64,000 nt of DNA, taken from positions 496,001-560,000 of the forward strand of contig NW_027330951.1 in the NCBI RefSeq assembly GCF_022965805.1, written 5' to 3'. The position numbers and the translations under genes are program-made. The stretch is from Primulina eburnea. Lineage: Eukaryota; Streptophyta; Magnoliopsida; Lamiales; Gesneriaceae. Shown in pieces: positions 34,378 through 44,150 of this stretch. The notes below the pieces were generated by a model. That model was not told the origin of the DNA, ran no database searches, and saw only the letters and a program-made list of their open reading frames with translations. Numbering within the stretch: position 1 is the first letter of the stretch; the number at the start of each line of letters is the position of its first letter.

Positions 34378-35023
34378 AAAATATAGAGAGAAATATTATG
34401 AACTCAAAGGTTTGTTCATAGAATGAGGGATATCTCAATTCATTACAATGCAGCCATTTTTATAGCCAAATTTGGGGAGACAACCACAAATAAAATATTA
34501 TTTTTTTACACATAAGTCTTCATTGGTGTTCCAAGATATTATATTATATTACACATCACTTTTGAAAATCTTTTTCTCTGATTTTGCTTCTTCACATAAA
34601 AAGAAACATGTGGATAATTGAGTTTTCTAGTTGTAGTATTTTTCAGACAATTTGACCAAGTAATTTGAGAGATATGGTCAAAATACTAGAGCATGGTAAA
34701 ACTGCCACTCCTTTGTTAACTTTATTTGTTGCTAAATTTGATCTCAATTGTGAGAGGATTTTTATCTCATGCTTGCCACTAATATTGTAGATATTAATAT
34801 CAACTTTCTACAGGTCCAAGAATCATCTTAATCCCATTTGCAACGCCAAGTTTATTCTTGTTTTATCGAACCTGTAAAAAATAGTAAAAACTTGTAATTA
34901 CACAACAACTTATATTTTATACAATTTATTATAAAACATATAATATTTAAACATTTAATAAAACAAAAACTATATATTTATATTATAAAACATTTAATTA
35001 ATATGCAATTTTTATGTTTATCA
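34378..35023 (-). mobile_element. T element 3' LTR
   Basis: About 646 bp of AT-rich LTR in minus orientation, starting TGATAAACATAAAAATTG at 35023. A near-identical direct copy lies at 42193-42832, and a diverged one at about 54240-54680. The pol of T (37837-38841) is on the same strand between the two near-identical copies, so these are the two LTRs of one element. The distal end is covered by the copia fragment, so its exact limit is uncertain. Confidence 0.75.
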
Positions 35024-36280
35024 CACCTCCCAATCAGCTTATTGCTAGTCCCTAGCAATTTAAGCGTTAATAGCAATACAAAACATATTGATTAATTTAA
35101 ATAGAAATGTAATCAAAACTATCTAAGTGTTTATATTAAATTTGAAAACTGTCAAAGTTATATCAAGATCATCATAATTATAATTTATGAAATAATTTGA
35201 GATGATCAATTCAAAGCTTATTTCAGGTAGTTAAATGTACACGGCCTTCAGAAATTCCTAGTAAGAGTCGCAACTCCATATCCTCACAGGTTAATAAATG
35301 TTTCAATTTATGACAACGATTTCTCTCATGGAGTTGGAATACAGATAAATGCTCAGAAAAATTGTTTACAGAATGCAGACAGACAAACGAGCCAAACTAA
35401 TCAAAAGATAGAAAATCCATTGATTCAAAATCTATTTGTTCTTATTATATATTTTTTCTTGATATATATATATATATATATATATTTTTCATAACATCAT
35501 GGAATCAGAATAAGTTTATGCTTCTTGACCACATATTTATTTAATTTGTACAATAAATTTCTCTCTTTCCTTCTTTTTTTTTATGAGAGATATATGGGTC
35601 GTAGCATATAACTTAAAAATTACATAGATCTTCAATATCTTTATTTTTTTGTATTTTTTTTTTCTCATGAAATATCATTTTTTTTTAAAATAAGAACTCA
35701 ATATCTAAACAATAGATAGTGTCTCTCATGATCAATAAAGGCTCGAAAACTGTTTTCTCAGTCCTCTCCACTCACTCACAAAATATGCGTGAGTTTAAAA
35801 TTTTAGGCACTCTTATAAGGTATATCTTGGGCCATATACTTTAATACCTGATTTTATCACAATGGTTAATCACTCAAAAAGATTTCATAAATCATATTTT
35901 TATATTGATCAGAATATTAAAATTGACTTTTTTTTTCAAATAAAAATTCAAACATTCTTAAATAGATTAATGTGTGTTCTAATTTAAATCTTTCAAACAT
36001 GTAATGTATAACATTTTTTCAAAAATTACTAAGATACAAACAATAACATGATTTTATTTTAAAATAATATATTTTTTTAATTTTTTTTTACATTTTTTTA
36101 ATTTTTTTTCCATAAGTTTGTTCTCCCCCCAATCAGAATATGACATTGTCCCTAATGTCAAAATAACTATTAATAAAGAGTACATAATGAAAGAGATATC
36201 ACCTGGAATTTTATTGAAGATAACACACTGAAACAAACGCAAACCAATCCACGACTTTTGAATCAATGATCCAACTTCCT
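35024..36280 (-). other. T element 3' noncoding region with polypurine tract
   Basis: On the minus strand a purine-rich GGGAGGTG (35024-35031) sits right before the LTR and is the likely polypurine tract. The rest is very AT-rich (long T and A runs near 35570-35700 and 36050-36110) with no credible frame. Part of it, about 35030-35560, is also present in the T2 fragment at 54680-55166. Confidence 0.6.
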
Positions 36281-36901
36281 TTACTTACTGCTTAATTGCG
36301 ACCAATTGATCTTTGTTATCATCGGATCAGGCTTATGAACAAAAGCTTCCAAATCATCAATTAATTGGTCGGCAGTCGAAGTACAGATGAGCATCCGTCA
36401 TGAATTTTCTGAAATGAAATTCGATTCCACAACTTTATCAAGAAATGTCAACAAACTGTCATAATAATTATTGATATTCAACAAGTCCACAGGTTTATTA
36501 TGGATATTAAGTTGTGCCCAAGAAATAGTGTGAAAAATTTCTTCTAATGTACCAAAACCACCTGGTAGTGCGATAAAAGCATCAGAATTTTCAATCATTT
36601 GAGTGATTCTTTCATATATAGAAAAAAATTTTAATTCCTCCCCAATCGTAACACCTGTAATATTTCCTTCAGCTAAAGCTGTAGGAATAATACCCAAAAC
36701 CTGACTACCTCCAAGATGAGCAGATGTTGAAACAGATCCCATTAACCCAATATTACCTCCCTCATATACCAAGTGAATTTTTCTCTCAGTCAATATCTTT
36801 CCAAGATTATTCGCTGCTTCTACAAACACTTCATTTTTTCCAGGACTCGACCCACAAATTACACAAATATTTTTCAATGTTTGTGCATAGGATCCATCCA
36901 T
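36281..36901 (-). pseudogene. LOG-like cytokinin riboside 5'-monophosphate phosphoribohydrolase, intronless copy
   Basis: Reads from ATG 36901 as a LOG-family enzyme (Rossmann-fold, PGGxGTxxE group), which releases active cytokinin from its nucleotide in the cytosol. Seen: the start of the fold (ICVICGSSPG), LVYEGGNIGLMG (family usually VYGGG, so the first Gly is Glu here), GGSQVLGIIP, and the catalytic box PGGFGTLEE followed by ISWAQLNIHNKPV. The frame hits TGA at 36398-36400 after FISENS. It then continues in the same frame as a normal LOG C-terminus (STADQLIDDLEAFV) to TAA at 36281, about 205 aa, full family length. Plant LOG genes I know of have several introns; this has none. It lies between integrase and 3' LTR of T, on the same strand, so it looks like a host mRNA copy captured by the element. 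The single stop suggests recent loss. Confidence 0.85.
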
Positions 36902-37110
36902 GTTTTTACTTTCTTTTTTGGTATGCGAAAATAGAGAGAAAGATGAGAGATTTTATAGGGGTAATATGTTACCATGACAAAACTATGGGTCACAGCTGTA
37001 AACAGAATAAATAGTAAAAACAATAATGACACACATGCATATAAATAGTAGTGTGATTGTGGCTCACAATTTTCCTCTGGTTTTACGTCCAGAAACGGCT
37101 TCAACGCCTT

Positions 37111-37555
37111 CTATGAGTCGAGGATATGCTTCCCATCCAATTTTCTTATAAATTGGCAAACATGGTCCTTTTTAGTCGGATTCCCAAGACTATGACGCTC
37201 ATCATGGAATTGTTTCCATAAACGGAGAAGTTCAATATGCGCATGTCCACTATAATGCGTCTCAAGAGTCAATAAGATGTTATCTAAAGACTCTTTACTC
37301 AGCCCATTCTTAATGAAACCAATTTTATCTACTTAGTTATTGGAAACAAATCCCAAAGATCTGCATCGTTTGTCACAAGTCCATCTTGCACACTTCTGAC
37401 AAAACCCCTAAACTTTTGGCCCTTCGTTTTTTCGCATAAGTGCTTTTTCCTAATCCAGGCAAATATCGAATGAGCAATGATTGTGGAACTTCTCCTCCTA
37501 ATCGGACCTTAGCTTCTATTACAAGACGAATATCTTCTGGAATTTCTTTTTGCAT
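37111..37555 (-). pseudogene. Unidentified cysteine-motif ORF relic in T element
   Basis: Read from ATG 37555, about 148 codons stay recognisable through one frameshift (near 37400) and one stop (near 37345), ending at a stop at 37111. The first part is basic (EIPEDIRLVIEAKVRLGG, RYLPGLGKSTYAKKRRAKSLG). After the frameshift comes CQKCARWTCDKRC, a C-x2-C-x4-C-x3-C pattern that could bind zinc. Then follow hydrophobic-helical stretches (SLDNILLTLETHYSGHAH, LLRLWKQFHDERHSLG) and CQFIRKLDGKH. I do not recognise the family. It sits between integrase and the LOG copy on the same strand, so it is either an accessory ORF of T or another captured gene. Confidence 0.55.
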
Positions 37556-37836
37556 TAGCAATCTCAATCTTTCACACTATCCTGCATAAATTTTTCTTAG
37601 AATATTTTCAGAAACAGAGGGAAAATATTTACAAATTTTTGAGAAAATTTCATCAATTTTGAAAAGTAAAGAAATGATTTTTTTTTTATTTCTGTATCAG
37701 CAATTGTGGGAAACTGCTTTAACCGACTATGAGAGTCACGGAGTACCGTTATCCGCCATTTAACCAGGAAAATAAAAAAGATTAAGAAAACCTGAAATAA
37801 AAACAAACAAACTTAAATGCAACACCAAAAAAAAAA

Positions 37837-38841
37837 TCAAGGATCAGAAAGGGAAATAAACTCTTCTTGAAAGATTTCATTTTCTAAAAATGGTTTAAGC
37901 CTTTGTCCATTTACTTTAAAAATATCACAATTTTTAGGATTTTCAATATCCACAGCTCCATAAGTATACACATGCTTTACGAAATATGGGTCTGTCTATC
38001 TTGATCGTAATTTTCCTGGGAATATGTGAAGTCGAGAACTATAAAGCAAAACTTGTTTACCAATCTCAAAAGATTTTTTAAGAATTGTTTTATCATGAAA
38101 TGATTTGATTTTATTTTTATAAATCCTTGAATTCTCATACGCGTCATTTTTGAGTTCATCAAGTTCATTATGTTGTAATTTACGCAATTTGTTGGCATCA
38201 TCAATGCTTGAATTTAAAGTTTTGATCGCCCAATAAGCTTTATGTTCCAATTCCACAGGCAAATGACAATATTTTCCATAAACCAACCTATAGGGAGACA
38301 TATTCAATGTTGTTTTAAAAGCTGTTTGATATGCCGAAAGTGCATCATTAAGTCTCAGAGACCAATCTTTTCTATTTGAGTTAACAGTTTTTTCCAAAAT
38401 TTACTTTATCTCCCTATTAGCTAATTCAACTTGTCCATTTGTTTGAGGATGATAAGGAGTAGTTACTTTATGAGTAATACCATATTTTTTCATTAATGAA
38501 GCAAATGGTTTATTAACAAAGTGAGTTCCCCCATCACTTATCATGGCTCGAGGAATTCCAAATCTATTAAAAATATTTTCTTTTAAAAATTTGATGACGA
38601 TTTTATGATCATTTGTTCGACATGGAATTACCTCTATCCATTTGGAAACATAATCAACTTCAACTAAAATATACAAGTATCCAAACGACGGTGGAAAAGG
38701 TCCCATAAAATCAATTCTCCAACAGTCAAAGATTTCAATTTCAAAGATAGGATTCAAAGGCATCATGTTTCTTTTTGAAATCGCACCCGATTTTTGATAA
38801 TTTTCACAGATCTTGAAGATTTCGTGGGTGTTTTTAAACAA
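37837..38841 (-). pseudogene. T element integrase (Tat/Athila-like Ty3/gypsy)
   Basis: The integrase catalytic core and C-terminus of a Ty3/gypsy element. The core shows the D-D-E residues in [22 protein letters not shown] and [11 protein letters not shown]. After it come the [20 protein letters not shown] and [15 protein letters not shown] segments and a C-terminal [10 protein letters not shown] then KVNGQRLKPFLE. These phrases are typical of the Tat/Athila branch. It stays in one frame for about 334 codons with only two stops: at about 38401 (Gln CAA to TAA) and at 37996 (Trp TGG to TAG). The N-terminal zinc region and RT, expected above 38850, are missing. The SINE pair and L4 lie there instead. 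The LOG-like copy and the unknown ORF lie downstream. Confidence 0.88.
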
Positions 38842-38850
38842 AGTTGAGTT

Positions 38851-39015
38851 AGTAGATCAACTGGTACCAGGATTGCTGCCAAGATCTATATAAGTCCAGG
38901 AGGTCTTGTGTTATAATCCTGGGAAGGCAAAAGCTCCAGTGCCTGGGCTGGAGAAGTTCTATGAGTAATGGGTAATGGGATAACCGTGAGGGGACTCAAG
39001 CCCAATCGGGAACAG
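38851..39015 (+). mobile_element. SINE-like copy, left arm of second inverted pair
   Basis: A tRNA-like head with an A-box-like TAGATCAACTGG, a degenerate B box (TTGTGTTATAATCC), and a body ending GGGAACAG. It pairs with 39029-39194 across a 13-base loop. The tRNA heads are at the outer ends, the opposite arrangement to the pair at 25811-26297. The body differs, so it is another subfamily. Confidence 0.68.
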
Positions 39016-39028
39016 CCCATGTGCATTA

Positions 39029-39194
39029 CTGTTCCCGATTGGGCTTGAGTCCCCTCACGGTTATCCCATTACCCATTACTCATAGAACTTCTCCAGCCCA
39101 GGCACTGGAGCTTTTGCCTTCCCAGGATTTGAACCCTAGACCTCCTGGACTTATATAGATCTTGGCAGCAATCCTGGTACCAGTTGAGCTACTG
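39029..39194 (-). mobile_element. SINE-like copy, right arm of second inverted pair
   Basis: The inverted partner of 38851-39015. On the minus strand the head reads TAGCTCAACTGGTACC with an intact B-box-like GGGTTCAAATCC. It is nearly identical to the left arm. Its outer end is two bases from the start of the L4 LTR. Confidence 0.68.
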
Positions 39195-39196
39195 AT

Positions 39197-42192
39197 TGTA
39201 GAACCCATATTTTAGACTACGTATAAGCCATGCATAATACTAATATTTAAATTAAAATGATTTTTATGGCATGAGTACTTAAATTCTCTTCTTTAAATTT
39301 ATTTATTTTATGCAGTAGTTTAATTTTTATCTTTTCAGTTAATTCAGTGAGGCCAGACTTGAGTTGGTGTTTTGAGATAAAATTTAAGATTTAAGAAATC
39401 ATTCCCATATTTTATTTTAGCTAGCTAGTAAGTTGATTTAAGTTAAAAGGAAGTTTAAGGAACTATTTAAGTTACTTTAGGTGAGTAAGAAATAAGTTCA
39501 TTTAGGTCCCTTAATTGAGGTGTTAATTCACTAAATTATTTAAGGGATAGGTAAGGCTCTTAAGGTATTAAAATTTATCAACTAAACAAAATTTTCCCTT
39601 CATTTTTATTGTGTAATTTCGGCCACCCTTAATTGATAAGCATTGATATGCCAACTCACCCTTTGACCCATTCTTTCTTATTTTAGCATGCTAACCTTTT
39701 TAATTATTAATCAACCTTAATTAATTAATTATTAAGCTTTATCCTAGTCTAGATTTGCATGAGAGAATCGGCCACTCATTCTAGATCCATCTAAGAAGCC
39801 ATTTGATATCAACCAATTCAAATTTCAAAAAGAGAAGACTTGGTCATACTTTTGCATCCCTTTAATTTTGGATCTCCCTCACACTCCTAACCATCATTCC
39901 CCCACCCTCATTCACGAAATTCAGAGTAATTTTGAGAGAAAAATCGTGGCTAGCACTAGAGAAAAAAATAGGAGAAAATCGAGTAGAAGGAAGGAAGGTA
40001 GATCACTGCGTCTCCTCCGCACCGGATCGTCTCATTCTTTCGTTTTTCTTTCAAACGAAACCAGGCATGCATATATTCTTCCTTGACTCTTCAATCAAGT
40101 CCTACTATCATTATTTTTATATTACATGACCATCATTTCATGCAAAAACCGAAATATGTCAAGAACATTTTGAAATAAAACATGCAGAATTTTTCGGCTA
40201 TCATGATGCTCTTCACGAGTTGCTTTGTTTTGTGGGTTTCATGTATTGGTTCGATTCCAGGCTCCCAAGGCGGCACCTAGACATGTAATAGAATGGTTTA
40301 GGACCATGTTGATCCATTAGTTCAGCCCTATGCTTGCTGGAAATCGAAAGGACAGCAACTACCCCAAACATGTCCCTAATTGCATTCGGTTTCCTTGTTT
40401 GATGTCAAAGGTTGATGGATCTGATCATGGCTGCCCTAAGGGCCTATAGCCATGGTTAGAACACTTCCTTATCATGTCTAAAACGTGACTAAGTCGCCCT
40501 TTTGGTTGCTCGGTCCATGGTGAATTATTTTTCAATTTAAAACATCAAGATCGGCCCTTTTCCTTTCGGCCTTCATTTTTTTCAGCATGTGTGTTTCGAA
40601 ATTTTGGTGGAGTGGTGTGGATTTTGGTTGGCCTATAGCCCTTAGCCATGGTTCATACCATACCCCTAGATGTCTAGATTGTGTCATGGTCAATCAAATG
40701 ACCATTGGAAGGATTCGTGACATCCAAACAAAAGCAATTCATCCTACGTGCAGAATTCGTTCTCGGTGGGAACGTTCGGTTGTTTTCTGGTGTGGTTCGA
40801 ATTGTGGCTGGCTTAGAGCCCTTAGCCATGGTTCAAATCATTCCTTAGGATGTTGGTAAGAGGTTCTGGTCGGTGGTTCAAGCCCCAATGGCCATTAGCC
40901 TCACACACGACGCAAGGAAACCATAGCACAGTTGCTGTATTTTTGGACAGAAACTTGCTGTGACGGTTCAGTGGCTTGTTCGAGTTCTCGGTTGGCTTTT
41001 AGCCTATGATCTTGGACTGGACAGTGCCTCATTGAGTTAGGAAGGTCATGTTTTCGACCGTTCGTAATTCGGTTCATTTTTGAGGTCGTATGAGAATTTA
41101 CGGTGCGATAAGCCAAATTGACTCTCGAAAGAGCGTTTCATGTTTTGGCCTCCATCCACCTAGATTTCGGCCCTGACTATTTCAGGAGCATTAATTCATC
41201 ATTTTAAGCGTATTTTAATCATGACTATATGATGTTTCAGTGTTGGTTCGGGTTGGTACGGAGTCATGATTAAATACGAAGTTGTAGGCGCACTTGTCTC
41301 AGTTTTTGAATTTAATTGCATAGTTTGGTCAAGTAAAAGCTATTGCATATTTTTCATGGCATATTTAGGTTGCAGCGAGCCTGGGAGCGATCCAATCCAT
41401 GAGTAAAATTATTACAGGATATTTAATTGTGTGAATTAATTATATTACGTGCAAAAATATTCATTTTGAGATTTATGTGATATTGCTTGTGGTCACTTTA
41501 CTATCATGATTAAATCCGGTCACCAGTTACCGGTCATTTCAGTTGTTTTGCCCAGTATACTGTGGCAGTAGTCTGATCAGACGTAAATCCAGTCACCAGT
41601 TACCGATCCGGTCCCCAGTATCGGTCAGCTCAGTTCAGTTCAGTTCAGGGACCACTTGCGTAGACCATAATCTCACCAGAAAATTATTACAAGCTATTTC
41701 AGTACAGGACTCCAAGGAGCAAACAATTTTTACTATGATTTTTCAGTTCAGTTATGCACGTATTGTAATTGCTCATGACAAGTTATCTTCACGTATGCCT
41801 CATGACATGATATTTTTATCCCATGCAAATTTTACTATATTATTTACTTGTTATTTACGATATATGCATAGTCTTTAGACTCACTAGACTTGATTGTTGT
41901 AGGTACTGATGATGTCGGGATCGAGGGCGGGGACCAATGAGCTAGCTTGGGTAGGCAGTAGTGGCACCCGAGGACCTCAGTTTCAGCACTTGCCATTTTT
42001 TGATGCTCAAATATTTTATCAGTTGTTGAATACTTTAACTTGTTATTTTGGCAAGTAATAATTTCTTCCGCTGCTATTTTGAACGTTAAAGATTTTATCA
42101 GTTTTTGGTATGAATGAGGCACTCCATTTATTTTAAAAGAAAAATTTTAATTTCTCGCAAATTTTCAAAGTAAGGATTTTTAGGCCGTTATA
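39197..42192 (+). mobile_element. L4 solo LTR
   Basis: A roughly 3.0-kb solo LTR starting TGTAGAACCC and ending GGCCGTTATA, the same termini as L1 (both end in TA). It shares with L1 the tandem CAGTTACCGGT repeat (near 41516-41640) and the GTCTTTAGACTCACTAGACT block near 41870. A CATGCATATAT (RY plus TATA) lies near 40066. The flanks are CTGAT on the left and GAAAT on the right, so there is no target duplication. No genes. Confidence 0.85.
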
Positions 42193-42832
42193 GAAATATT
42201 ATGAACTCAAAGGTTTGCTCATAGAATGAGGTATATCTCAATTCATTACAATGCACCCCTATTTACAGCCAAATTTGGGGAGATAACCACAAATAAAATA
42301 TTATTTTTTTACACATAAGTCTTCATTGGTGTTCCAAGATATTATATTATATTACACATCACTTTTGAAAATCTTCTTCTCCGAATTTGCTTCTTCACAT
42401 GAAAAGAAACATGTGGATAATTGGTTGTCTAGTTGTGGTATTTTTTTCAGATCATTTGACCAAGTAATTTGAGAGATATGATCAAAATACTAGAGCATGG
42501 TAAAACTGCCACTCCTTTGTTAACTTTATTTATTGCTTAATTTGATCTCAATTGTGAGAGGATTTTTATCTCATGATTGCCACCAATATTGTAGATATTA
42601 ACATCAACTTTCTACAAGTCCAAGAATCATCTTAATCCCATTTGCAACGCCAAGTTTATTCTTGTTTTATCGAACCCGTAAAAAATAGTAAAAACTTGTA
42701 ATTACACAACTTATATTTTATACAATTTATTATAAAATATATAATATTTAAACATTTAATAAAACAAAAACTATATATTTATATTATAAAACATTTAATT
42801 AATATACAATTTTTATGTTTATCTATGTCAAA
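42193..42832 (-). mobile_element. T element 5' LTR, truncated
   Basis: A direct copy of 34390-35020 with few differences. Its primer-binding-site side is cut off at the L4 end. The outer end reads GTTTATCT where the 3' LTR has GTTTATCA. Confidence 0.75.
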
Positions 42833-42915
42833 ATTTGAGTTTATGGGTTTCATTGATTTGCGTGTGGTGCGTCGTTTCTTTGGTAACGGTTGGGGCGTTT
42901 TTATGGAGTCGAGTC

Positions 42916-43315
42916 TGTAATGCTCGAGAATTTGGTTACTATAATCTGAAATGATTTATTGATAATTGCTGTGATTATAGACGGAAAGGATCAGACCGGG
43001 AAAGACGAGAAAAGACAAGAGATATGTGCGAGGACAGAGCCCTCGCGTATATGCGCGCATTTGCGCGAGATTGGCAGAGGACCTCGTGCATATGCACGAA
43101 GTGAGTGCGCGCATATGCGCGAGCATGTACAGGGATATATGCCAAGTCCGGAGAACCTCGCGCATATGCGCGGAGATGGTGCACGCATATGCGCGAGCTG
43201 CCGAGAAGATGAGGGCCGAGACCAGTAGGTCTCGCGCATATGCGCCGAGGAGGATCGCGCATATGCGTGAGACGTGCAGTACATACAAGAAGCCACACGT
43301 CCCTTGTCATGCAAT
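42916..43315 (+). mobile_element. B3 solo LTR, left part
   Basis: A B-type LTR starting TGTAATGCTCGAG after GAGTC (42911-42915). The same GAGTC follows its far end at 51281-51285, so this is a solo LTR. It holds the dodecamer array and is interrupted just at its TATA by insertion X. It resumes at 49863. The short stretch 42833-42915 before it probably belongs to the L5 relic. Confidence 0.9.
43044..43268. repeat. Palindromic dodecamer array, B3 LTR
   Basis: About eight copies of GCGCATATGCGC and variants (such as TGCATATGCACG and GCGCATATGCGT). With X removed, the last copy lies 46 bp before the TATA run that resumes at 49880. Confidence 0.92.
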
Positions 43316-43808
43316 TCATATGATGGATCGTGTGTGTTAACGCCTTCGAAGGCATTTCGCACACAACAACCTTCAATGAGCTTCAACAGCTCGTGTTCTA
43401 AGAAATTAACACCGATGAATTAAATCGAGTTTGGTTTTAAACCAAGCGGAAGAAAGTCGAAGTAATCCTTCGTAAAGAAAACTAAAATGTTAGTAAATAT
43501 TTTAACTTGTGTAAACTGACTAACTGAAAGAACACATATTAATTTTGCATTCTTGTATTTCAGTTATGGTAACAACTGAACACACGAACACTCTAACTAA
43601 TCAAAACAATTTTAAAGCGATAGATAATCAATTAAATACACAAGATATGTTTATGGATGTTCGGAGACTTCAACTGCTCCTACGTCACCCCTTCTATCTC
43701 CATGGATATGATACACTAGAAGACTTTGATTTATACAACTACGTGTACAAGCCCACTCAGCTAGGACTTATCTACTGCCTAAAATGAACTCCTAGCTACG
43801 ACTGAAAA
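43316..43808. mobile_element. Insertion X, left part (unclassified)
   Basis: The left 493 bp of an unclassified insertion of about 1.4 kb. It is flanked by a 17-bp direct repeat, GTCCCTTGTCATGCAAT, at 43299-43315 and 49863-49879. There are no LTR termini and no convincing inverted ends. An 80-codon frame at 43545-43787 has no recognisable motif. Element D interrupts X after GAAAA (43804-43808). Confidence 0.5.
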
Positions 43809-44150
43809 TGTGACACCCTCGACCGGTTTTAATAAAATAACAGCGGAATTTAAAATTTTCTTTAAAATGGAAGAAGGATTAAATTACATTTCAATATATC
43901 AAAAGTAAATACATGATCAATAAAATGATGCAACAAAATACAAAATATCATTTTTGTGATCTTGCCCAAAATGCTATCAAAATAGTCTTCTTCCTTCCTT
44001 CTCTATATGCATATGACTCTGGCACACAATCAAAGTCCCGGCTCGTCGCTCTTATCTGCATCACATGAAATAACTAAAATGAGTATAAAACTCAGCAAGT
44101 GAAACTCTTACATAGCAATGGATACATATCATACTCTGAAAAACATAACT
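43809..44150 (-). mobile_element. D element 3' LTR remnant
   Basis: Sequence between the D integrase and the element end, starting TGTGACACCC on the plus strand right after the GAAAA duplication. It includes no coding sequence. It joins the middle of the integrase at about 44150, so the end of pol and the start of this LTR are deleted. Confidence 0.65.

Noticed and set aside
36724..37104. 96-codon plus-strand frame and 76-codon minus-strand frame with a hydrophobic stretch
   Set aside because: The first is antisense to the LOG-like copy. The second starts in the unknown ORF tail and its hydrophobic run is AT-rich noncoding sequence.
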